This document shows positions 1 to 4,125 of a stretch of DNA of 8,639 nucleotides, piece by piece. The stretch lies in contig JAGVCY010000184.1 in the NCBI GenBank assembly GCA_020058965.1, positions 1 through 8,639 of the forward strand, read 5' to 3'. The notes under the pieces were generated by a model, which saw only the letters and a program-made list of their open reading frames with translations, had not been told where the DNA came from and did not search any database. The first letter of the stretch is position 1. Every line of letters starts with the position of its first letter. The translations under genes were made by a program, and so were the position numbers. Source of the stretch: Candidatus Omnitrophota bacterium. Its GTDB lineage: Bacteria > Omnitrophota > Gorgyraeia > 2-02-FULL-51-18 > JAGOUK01.

Positions 1-763
1 ACTTCTCCTGGCCCCTTCCACGCTCGCGCTGGCTGAGAACGAAGGCGCCGATCTGCGCATTCTGCACGCGAAGCAGATCTTCAATCAGATCAACGCTTCC
101 AATAAAGGAATTCCGCGGGAAGTCCTCGCCGATTCCAATGTGTTGATTATTTTTCCGAATATCGGAAAGGGTGGCTTCCTGTACGCCGGTCGGTTCGGCC
201 TCGGCATCGTGATGGTCCGGAATCCCGAAACCCATCAGTGGAGCGCTCCGGCATTCATGCGCATGAGCGGCGGCAGCTTTGGACTTCAGGCAGGAGCGCA
301 GTTCACGGAGCTCATTCTGGTAGGCAAAAGCAATTATAAGTTTGATAAATTCCGCGGCGGTCCGGAAGTCGGCGCGTCGCTCTCAGCCACGGCCGGCTGG
401 TGGGGATTGCACTCCGAGTTCGGCAACGGTTGGGCATCTCCGGGCAGCATGCACTGGTTCTCACGCAACAAAGGTCTCTTCGCCTCCGTCGCGGCTGAAG
501 GAAATGTGTTGTCGTTCGACCAGGGCGCGACCTCGGCCTACTACGGCAAGGGCGTGATCGCCCAAGATGTTCTTTTTAGCACCTCGGTACGGATATCCCC
601 CACCGGCGAAATGCTCCTCGATGACATCGCCAAATACGAAGGCAGTTCCAAAGCATCTCTCGGCTCCATACTTCCAAATATCACCTTCGCAGCGCCCCAG
701 GAAAACGGCAAGCCGCGCCAGATCCAAGTTCCCTCCTGGATGCCACGCTTCGGCAAAAAATAA
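1..763 (+). CDS. SYLF (YSC84/DUF500) domain lipid-binding protein, 5' end outside window
   Basis: The frame is open from base 2 to the TAA at 761-763, giving 253 residues; the true start lies to the left. The first visible residues (LLLAPSTLALA) look like the end of a signal peptide with an AxA-type cleavage site, so export to the periplasm or envelope is likely. The rest matches the SYLF/YSC84 fold: a helical lead (ILHAKQIFNQI), a VLIIFPNIGKGGF core strand, glycine-rich segments (GGSFGLQAG, GPEVGASLSA), then NKGLFASVAAEG and the late YYGKGVIAQDVL segment. SYLF domains bind phosphoinositides in eukaryotes; bacterial members are mostly uncharacterised envelope proteins. A GTG at 140 opens a shorter reading frame, but the upstream family sequence shows it is internal. 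The gene stands alone on this strand and converges on the next gene across a terminator. The family call is firm; the function is unknown. Confidence 0.88.
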   Translation, partial: LLLAPSTLALAENEGADLRILHAKQIFNQINASNKGIPREVLADSNVLIIFPNIGKGGFLYAGRFGLGIVMVRNPETHQWSAPAFMRMSGGSFGLQAGAQFTELILVGKSNYKFDKFRGGPEVGASLSATAGWWGLHSEFGNGWASPGSMHWFSRNKGLFASVAAEGNVLSFDQGATSAYYGKGVIAQDVLFSTSVRISPTGEMLLDDIAKYEGSSKASLGSILPNITFAAPQENGKPRQIQVPSWMPRFGKK

Positions 764-821
764 CACTCTCCGAGCGGGCGTGCAGCCCTGAGCTCGGATC
801 GGGATCAAGTTCAAACGAAAA

Positions 822-851
822 CCCCGGCGCTTGCGCGTCGGGGGTTTTTTT
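822..851 (+). terminator. Intrinsic terminator after the SYLF gene
   Basis: A nine-pair stem (CCCCGGCGC at 822-830 with GCGTCGGGG at 835-843, one G-T wobble) closes a TTGC loop. It is followed by a run of seven T at 845-851. On the opposite strand the stem is followed by only four T, so it may weakly serve the convergent DHS-like gene as well. Seen directly in sequence. Confidence 0.9.
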
Positions 852-872
852 ATTTCTTAAACCGTCAGTCTG

Positions 873-1892
873 TTATTTATTCAGAACGTAACTGAAGATC
901 AGAGGGGCGACGATCGAGGCGTCGGATTCGATGATGAATCGAGGCGTATCGATGTCGAGTTTGCCCCAGGTGATCTTTTCGTTGGGGACTGCGCCGGAGT
1001 AGGAGCCGTACGAAGTCGTGGAATCGGATATTTGGCAGAAATAGCCCCAGAGCTTGCAGTTTTCCTTAAGGTCCTGCTGGATCATAGGGACGACGCAGAT
1101 CGGGAAGTCGCCGGCGATGCCGCCGCCGATTTGGAAAAATCCGATCGTGCCGGTCGCAGTCACCTTCCGGTAGTAATCGGCCAGGTAGTGCATATAGAAG
1201 AGGCCGCTCTTCACAGTGTTGAGACTCTTCACAAGGCCCTTCATGTGGTTCGCGACAAACACATTTCCGATGGTAGAGTCTTCCCAGCCCGGGACGATGA
1301 TCGGCAGGTTTTTTTCGCAGGCGGCCAGCATCCAGGAATCCTTGGGGTCAATGTCGTAGAATTCCTTGAGCACACCGCTCTTGATGAGTTGGTACATGAA
1401 CTCATGCGGAAAATACGCCTTCCCTTCGGCTTCGGCCTTCTGCCAAAGCGGCAGGAGTCGGTGTTCGATGCGGCGCATCGCTTCATGCTCGGGAATGCAG
1501 GTGTCGGTAACACGGTTAAAGCCCTGGCCGCAGAGGTCCATCTCTTCCTGCGCGGTGAGGTGGCGATAATTGGGAACGCGGCGGTAGTGCGTGTGCGCCA
1601 CGAGGTTAAAAATATCCTCTTCAAGATTCGCTCCGGTGCAGCAGATCGCGTGGACCTTGTCTTGACGGATCATTTCGGCGAGTGAGATCCCCAGCTCGGC
1701 GGTCGACATGGCTCCCGCCAGCGTGACGAGCATCTTGTCGCCCTTGGCCAGATGGTCGATCCAGCCCTCCGCGGCGTCGATCACGACTGCGGCGTTGAAA
1801 TGCTTGTAGTTCCGCTGAATAAACTGCTTCACCGGACCTTCGGCCTTCGAGAGGGACGCGGTGCGGGTCAAAGATTCTTGCTTGGTTGCCAT
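873..1892 (-). CDS. Deoxyhypusine synthase-like protein (DHS family)
   Basis: A 339-residue protein of the deoxyhypusine/homospermidine synthase family, NAD-dependent enzymes that move an aminobutyl group from a polyamine through a lysine imine. Visible family features are TLAGAMST (57-64) and TGANLEED (86-93) in the NAD site, WEDSTIGN (203-210), the GGG turn (256-258), YGSYSGA (295-301) and ITWGK (307-311). Lys311 aligns with the catalytic Lys329 of human DHS. Against human DHS, by eye, the polyamine-contact residues Asp243, His288 and Asp316 appear to be replaced (Asn210, no His, Tyr298), while Glu323 and Trp327 are kept (Glu305, Trp309). Bacteria lack eIF5A, so hypusine formation is not expected; a polyamine product such as homospermidine, or another acceptor, is possible. 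The start is chosen by AGGA just upstream (minus-strand AAAAGGAATTT before ATG). Single gene with its own promoter. Family sure, substrate unknown. Confidence 0.9.
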   Translation of the reverse strand: MATKQESLTRTASLSKAEGPVKQFIQRNYKHFNAAVVIDAAEGWIDHLAKGDKMLVTLAGAMSTAELGISLAEMIRQDKVHAICCTGANLEEDIFNLVAHTHYRRVPNYRHLTAQEEMDLCGQGFNRVTDTCIPEHEAMRRIEHRLLPLWQKAEAEGKAYFPHEFMYQLIKSGVLKEFYDIDPKDSWMLAACEKNLPIIVPGWEDSTIGNVFVANHMKGLVKSLNTVKSGLFYMHYLADYYRKVTATGTIGFFQIGGGIAGDFPICVVPMIQQDLKENCKLWGYFCQISDSTTSYGSYSGAVPNEKITWGKLDIDTPRFIIESDASIVAPLIFSYVLNK

Positions 1893-1905
1893 AAATTCCT
1901 TTTTA

Positions 1906-1916
1906 GTTCGTCGAAC
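1906..1916. repeat. Short perfect inverted repeat in the DHS-like leader
   Basis: GTTCG-T-CGAAC forms a five-base inverted repeat around a single T. It lies between the predicted transcription start of the DHS-like gene and its ribosome binding site. It could be a repressor site or chance; no known regulator motif is recognised. Confidence 0.3.
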
Positions 1917-1919
1917 GAT

Positions 1920-1948
1920 TTGCTGTTATAGGGATTTTAAAATATGAT
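1920..1948 (+). promoter_or_regulatory. Sigma70-type promoter of rlmH
   Basis: TTGCTG (1920-1925) and TATGAT (1943-1948) are separated by 17 bases; the -10 matches five of six positions and the -35 three. The predicted start of transcription near 1955 gives a leader of about 19 bases carrying AAAGGA at 1960-1965, eight bases before the rlmH ATG. The -10 lies inside the spacer of the divergent promoter. Confidence 0.55.
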
Positions 1949-1962
1949 GGGCAGACTGTAAA
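1934..1962 (-). promoter_or_regulatory. Sigma70-type promoter of the DHS-like gene
   Basis: On the minus strand TTTACA (1957-1962) and TAAAAT (1934-1939) each match consensus at five of six positions. They are separated by exactly 17 bases. The predicted leader is about 35 bases. The element overlaps the opposing rlmH promoter almost completely. Confidence 0.65.
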
Positions 1963-1973
1963 GGACGAATAAC

Positions 1974-2444
1974 ATGAAAACAGTCTCTATTCTTTCGATC
2001 CGAAAAAACACGGATCCCCGCATCGCCGCGCTGGAGGCCGACTACCTCAAGCGCCTGCGGCCTTTCTGCGCCGTAGAGCTCACCGATATCCGCGCGACCT
2101 ACGCGGACGGCTCACCCGTCGCGCAGGTGCTGACCAAGGAATCCGATCTGTTTAATAAAAAAATCCCCTCGCGGTCGACTTTGATCGCCCTGCACGAAAC
2201 TGGAAAAGCTTATTCTAGCCCTGAATTCTCGGAATGGTTCGGCCGAACCCTCGGCGCCGCGGATGGACCGCTTGTTTTTGTCATCGGAAGCGCTTACGGA
2301 CTCGCTCCGGAGCTGATCAAAAGCGCACATGCGGTCGTTTCGCTCTCCCGCATGACATTCACGCACGAATTTGCACGGCTCATTCTACTCGAACAGCTGT
2401 ATCGCGCGGCTCAGATCGCGCGCGGAACCGATTATCACAAATGA
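1974..2444 (+). CDS. rlmH: 23S rRNA (pseudouridine(1915)-N3)-methyltransferase RlmH
   Basis: A complete 156-residue protein, the usual length for the RlmH/YbeA family. RlmH uses S-adenosylmethionine to methylate N3 of pseudouridine 1915 in helix 69 of 23S rRNA, acting on assembled 70S ribosomes in the cytoplasm. It is a SPOUT (trefoil-knot) enzyme. The knot and cofactor-binding motifs are present: LVFVIGSAYGL (100-110), followed by LSRMTFTHEFAR (124-135), EQLYRA (140-145) and the C-terminal YHK (154-156). One deviation is that the family's usual Gly-Gly in the IGG loop is Gly-Ser here (residues 105-106). The start is supported by AAAGGA eight bases upstream. The gene is single, read divergently from the DHS-like gene, and its stop codon is embedded in a hairpin. 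The identification is strong. Confidence 0.95.
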   Translation: MKTVSILSIRKNTDPRIAALEADYLKRLRPFCAVELTDIRATYADGSPVAQVLTKESDLFNKKIPSRSTLIALHETGKAYSSPEFSEWFGRTLGAADGPLVFVIGSAYGLAPELIKSAHAVVSLSRMTFTHEFARLILLEQLYRAAQIARGTDYHK

Positions 2445-2462
2445 CGGCCATCCGGCCGTCAT
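2441..2462. repeat. Perfect hairpin containing the rlmH stop codon
   Basis: ATGACGGCC (2441-2449), loop ATCC and GGCCGTCAT (2454-2462) form nine perfect pairs. The rlmH TGA (2442-2444) is inside the left arm. There is no T-run after it, so it is not a standard intrinsic terminator. It could protect the 3' end of the mRNA or be part of the adjacent palindromic element. Confidence 0.6.
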
Positions 2463-2495
2463 CGCGAGGCCGCGAAGCGGCCGCAGCGACCTCCC
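2457..2495. repeat. REP-like palindromic element
   Basis: The segment begins CGTCATCGCGAGG, holds a GGCCGC-GAA-GCGGCC hairpin (2468-2482) and ends GCAGCGACCTCCC. This layout resembles the dispersed palindromes of the GTCATTGCGAGG...GAAGC...GCAATCTCC kind known from intergenic regions of many bacteria. GAGG near the left end also pairs with CCTC near the right end. Only one copy is in the window, so repetition is inferred from resemblance, not seen. Confidence 0.5.
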
Positions 2496-2541
2496 AAAGA
2501 TACGAATTCGGAATATTCTGCCGAATAAATCAAACAGAATC

Positions 2542-2569
2542 TTGCAATAATTAAACGATATGGTATCGT
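2542..2569 (+). promoter_or_regulatory. Candidate promoter of the cold-shock gene
   Basis: TTGCAA (2542-2547) is followed after 16 bases by TATCGT (2564-2569), a modest -10. The -10 is the right arm of an inverted repeat ACGATA-TGG-TATCGT (2555-2569), a possible operator. The surrounding sequence is AT-rich compared with the flanking genes. The predicted leader is only about 35 bases, unlike the long cspA leader of E. coli. Confidence 0.4.
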
Positions 2570-2611
2570 AAGAGCTCAATTTTGAATTAATAATTACAAG
2601 GAGCGCGCATT

Positions 2612-2869
2612 ATGGTCAAAGGTCATGTGAAGTGGTTTTCGAATCCCAAGGGTTACGGCTTTATCCTGATGGACGATGCTTCGGAGGTGTTCGTGCATCA
2701 TTCCCTCATCGTCGGAGAGGGATACAAAACCCTTAAAGAGGGCGAAGAAGTCACTTTTGAACTGATCGAGACCGAAAAGGGTAAGCAGGCCCACAAAGTC
2801 ACGCGCCTCCCCGGCGCCAGCGATGAAGCCGCTCCCGCCGAAGCCCGCCAAGAGCCCGTTCACCACTAA
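2612..2869 (+). CDS. Cold-shock-domain protein (Csp family)
   Basis: An 85-residue protein with one cold shock domain (about residues 1-67), a five-stranded OB fold that binds single-stranded RNA and DNA and melts RNA secondary structure in the cytoplasm. The RNP1 motif KGYGFI (13-18), the RNP2 motif VFVHHS (26-31), VKWF (6-9), and the GYKTLKEGEEVTFE stretch all match the family. Standard Csp proteins have about 66-70 residues. This one has an extra C-terminal tail of about 18 residues rich in Ala, Glu and Pro, ending in His-His, of unknown role. The start is fixed by AAGGAG at 2598-2603, eight bases before ATG. It is a single gene with a candidate promoter upstream and a strong terminator downstream. 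Whether it is cold-induced cannot be read from the sequence. Confidence 0.95.
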   Translation: MVKGHVKWFSNPKGYGFILMDDASEVFVHHSLIVGEGYKTLKEGEEVTFELIETEKGKQAHKVTRLPGASDEAAPAEARQEPVHH

Positions 2870-2900
2870 AGTTCTCTTTAGCGCTTCCCGCGCCAAAAAC

Positions 2901-2937
2901 AAAACCCCGCTTGGGCGCAACCCAAGCGGGGTTTTTT
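2901..2937. terminator. Strong bidirectional intrinsic terminator
   Basis: AAAACCCCGCTTGGG (2901-2915), loop CGCAA, and CCCAAGCGGGGTTTT (2921-2935) form 15 perfect pairs. T-rich tails follow on both strands (TTTTTT at 2932-2937 on plus; TTTTGTTTTT on minus). It ends both the cold-shock gene and the converging YoeB-type toxin operon. Confidence 0.95.
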
Positions 2938-2973
2938 ATTTCAAGCGACCGATTGCGGCCCTCTAAATGCCGC

Positions 2974-3240
2974 TCATTCGTAATGCGTCCACATGCGGAT
3001 GACTTTGACGGTCCGTTCGGATTTGTAGACTTGATAGATCAGCCGGTGGTGGATGTTGATTCGGCGGGAGTAGGCGCCAACGAGATCGCCAATAAGTTTT
3101 TCGTAAGGCGGCGGGATTTGAAAAGGGTTCTTCTCGAGAATCATTATTAGGTCTTTGGCTTTTTCTTTGAGGCCCGATTGCGCGATCCGCTCGGCGTCCT
3201 TTTGGGCCTGCCGCGTGTACCGGACGGACCAATCTACCAT
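2974..3240 (-). CDS. yoeB: YoeB/Txe-family mRNA interferase toxin
   Basis: An 88-residue toxin of the YoeB family (RelE superfamily), which cleaves mRNA in the ribosomal A site and stops translation. Compared by eye with E. coli YoeB, the catalytic residues are all present: Glu47 (E. coli Glu46), Arg66 in HHRLIY (Arg65) and the C-terminal His86-Tyr87 (His83-Tyr84). The YSRRI segment (57-61) is also typical. The ATG overlaps the antitoxin stop by seven bases (ATGGTAG), and no clear Shine-Dalgarno lies before it (GATAAGCTCAA). Toxin synthesis therefore probably depends on ribosomes finishing the antitoxin. The last residue after His-Tyr is an extra Glu. It appears intact and active. Downstream, the operon ends at the bidirectional terminator shared with the cold-shock gene. 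Confidence 0.93.
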   Translation of the reverse strand: MVDWSVRYTRQAQKDAERIAQSGLKEKAKDLIMILEKNPFQIPPPYEKLIGDLVGAYSRRINIHHRLIYQVYKSERTVKVIRMWTHYE

Positions 3241-3476
3241 TTGAGCTTATCAGAGCTCTTGGACAATGGTTCCTTCATCCCCTTCCGGATAGACTCGCGC
3301 ATACCCGGAATCGAAACGAGATAAAGCGTTTCCTGGATCGCTTTCCAATCCTCAGCGCTCATCAGTACTGCGCTCGACCGACGACCGGTTATTTGAACCG
3401 GCTCATGCGATTTTGCCGTCTCATCCAACAATTGGTATAACCGTATCCGAGCCTGACTAGCAGTTAAAGTCGTCAT
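3234..3476 (-). CDS. yefM: YefM/Phd-family antitoxin
   Basis: An 80-residue antitoxin, first gene of the operon with the YoeB-type toxin. The N-terminal Phd/YefM DNA-binding fold is seen in TASQARIRLYQLLDE (5-19), HEPVQITGRRSSAVLMS (24-40) and EDWKAIQETLYL (42-53), followed by the typical SIPGMRESIRKGM (55-67). The C-terminal part (from about 55) is the toxin-wrapping segment of the family. YefM neutralises YoeB by binding it, and the complex represses its own promoter. The start is supported by GGAGGG (3482-3487), five bases before ATG, much better than anything before the toxin, in line with antitoxin excess. Upstream are a candidate promoter and paired GTAC-core sites. The identification is strong. 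Confidence 0.94.
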   Translation of the reverse strand: MTTLTASQARIRLYQLLDETAKSHEPVQITGRRSSAVLMSAEDWKAIQETLYLVSIPGMRESIRKGMKEPLSKSSDKLKW

Positions 3477-3494
3477 AAGTGCCCTCCGTCTAGA

Positions 3495-3523
3495 AGCGTA
3501 CCATAGGTCGTACGAGTATTCAA
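3495..3523 (-). promoter_or_regulatory. Promoter of the yefM-yoeB type operon
   Basis: On the minus strand TTGAAT (3518-3523), 17 bases, then TACGCT (3495-3500). The -35 is good; the -10 is weak at three of six positions. It lies between the stop of the RelE-type toxin gene and the antitoxin start, so this operon has its own promoter despite following another operon on the same strand. Confidence 0.45.
3497..3514. promoter_or_regulatory. Candidate YefM-YoeB operator, two GTAC-core sites
   Basis: CGTACC (3497-3502) and the palindrome CGTACG (3509-3514) carry GTAC cores exactly 12 bases apart. The E. coli yefM-yoeB operator is known for two TGTACA-core palindromes spaced 12 bases centre to centre. 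The sites lie over the -10 and spacer of the promoter, where a bound complex would block RNA polymerase. Confidence 0.5.
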
Positions 3524-3539
3524 GATGCGGGATGAGTTG

Positions 3540-3815
3540 TTACCTAATCGGCAAGGAGTAGACTTCGCTACGGTGACCGATACGGTAAATCCTGACTCGG
3601 CTTCCCACTATTTTAAAGATTACGCGGTAATCTCCGACACGAAGTTTCCAGTAACCTTTAAGAGAGCGTTTAAGCGGCAGTCCAAAGCGGTTGGGCGCGT
3701 GACAAAGCTTAGATTCTACGGATTTTTTAATCTGTTGTTTGGCGGATGTGGAGAGGCGGGGTAAATCGATCCGGACAACGTCCGGATGATAATCGATTTC
3801 GTACGCGGAAAACAT
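3540..3815 (-). CDS. RelE/ParE-superfamily toxin
   Basis: A 91-residue protein of the RelE/ParE superfamily. Its C-terminal half is characteristic: PLKRSLKGYWKLRVGDYRVI (47-66), then VRIYRIGHRSEVY (74-86). Basic residues (Lys49, Arg50, Lys57, Arg59, Arg64, Arg82) and Tyr86 match the layout of ribosome-dependent RelE nucleases, in which Arg and Tyr near the C terminus act in mRNA cleavage; catalytic assignment is by analogy. It is preceded by a ribbon-helix-helix antitoxin, with eight bases between the genes. Its ribosome binding site TAGGAG (minus strand, 3821-3826) overlaps the antitoxin stop codon, giving coupled translation. It is different from the neighbouring YoeB-type toxin in sequence. 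ParE-type gyrase poisoning is less likely, because the RSEVY ending is typical of RelE nucleases, but is not excluded. Confidence 0.88.
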   Translation of the reverse strand: MFSAYEIDYHPDVVRIDLPRLSTSAKQQIKKSVESKLCHAPNRFGLPLKRSLKGYWKLRVGDYRVIFKIVGSRVRIYRIGHRSEVYSLPIR

Positions 3816-3823
3816 GCGGGCTC

Positions 3824-4051
3824 CTAGACCCAGGCCTGCTTATGAGAAATCCACTTTTGATTTTTGCCGGGCTTGTCTCGCTTGGCCGCCTCCGCCGCCC
3901 AAAAACCGTCTTCGTATATTTCCAGAGCGTCGCAAATCAAATCCCGCGCGATAAGCGACAAAGACGATCCGCCCTTTTTCGCCAGCCGCTCAATCGCCTT
4001 GTACGCGTTCGGGTCCAGCACCACGTTCAATCTCGGAAGTTTTGTCGGCAT
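3824..4051 (-). CDS. Ribbon-helix-helix (CopG-like) antitoxin
   Basis: A 75-residue protein read as the antitoxin of the RelE-type toxin directly downstream. The N-terminal part PRLNVVLDPNAYKAIERLAKK (6-26) gives the DNA-binding strand and first helix of a ribbon-helix-helix fold, and SSLSLIARDLICDALEIYED (29-48) the second helix. The rest (49-75), with tryptophans at 51, 67 and 74, would bind the toxin. The frame is open up to an ATG at 4090, but the start at 4051 is preferred: GGAGGG (4058-4063) lies six bases before it, the fold begins there, and the longer start would lie inside the predicted promoter. The specific antitoxin family name is not assignable by eye. The protein probably also represses its own operon. 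Confidence 0.82.
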   Translation of the reverse strand: MPTKLPRLNVVLDPNAYKAIERLAKKGGSSLSLIARDLICDALEIYEDGFWAAEAAKRDKPGKNQKWISHKQAWV

Positions 4052-4057
4052 TGATTT

Positions 4058-4063
4058 CCCTCC
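4058..4063 (-). promoter_or_regulatory. Ribosome binding site that fixes the RHH antitoxin start
   Basis: GGAGGG on the minus strand, six bases before the ATG at 4049-4051. No comparable site precedes the longer alternative start at 4088-4090, so the shorter protein is chosen. Confidence 0.8.
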
Positions 4064-4079
4064 AATAGGTTCTTGAGAG

Positions 4080-4105
4080 AAGTGTATCACTTATGATGCA
4101 CTTAT
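4080..4105. promoter_or_regulatory. Candidate RHH antitoxin operator, repeated CACTT half-sites
   Basis: AAGTG-TAT-CACTT (4080-4092) is a perfect inverted repeat. CACTTAT occurs twice in direct orientation (4088-4094 and 4099-4105), 11 bases apart, about one helical turn. Together they cover the promoter from -10 to -35, the arrangement expected for a cooperative ribbon-helix-helix repressor. Confidence 0.5.
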
Positions 4106-4109
4106 TCAA
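4081..4109 (-). promoter_or_regulatory. Promoter of the RHH-RelE operon
   Basis: On the minus strand TTGAAT (4104-4109), 17 bases, then TACACT (4081-4086), four of six matches. It sits in the 74-base gap between gltD and the antitoxin. The -35 and spacer length are identical to those of the other toxin-antitoxin operon in this window. Confidence 0.6.
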
Positions 4110-4125
4110 ACCGACGTGAGGACGA

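Noticed and set aside
140..763. GTG at 140 as the true start of the SYLF protein
   Set aside because: The frame is open to the left edge and the upstream residues contain a signal-peptide end and the first SYLF helix.
1032..1685. A 217-codon plus-strand frame opposite the DHS-like gene
   Set aside because: It is fully covered by a clear family gene on the other strand, and no promoter or ribosome binding site makes it credible.
2506..2526. ATTCGG...CCGAAT inverted repeat and GAATATTC palindrome before the cold-shock gene
   Set aside because: The repeat is short with a nine-base loop in AT-rich DNA and is not placed over a promoter element; chance is a sufficient explanation.
2963..3232. An 89-codon minus-strand frame overlapping the YoeB-type toxin in another frame
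   Set aside because: The toxin frame has all YoeB catalytic residues; this frame is Arg/Pro-rich and matches no family.
4052..4090. The longer start of the RHH antitoxin at 4090
   Set aside because: The extra 13 residues are encoded over the predicted -10 and ribosome binding site, while the ATG at 4051 has GGAGGG at ideal distance.
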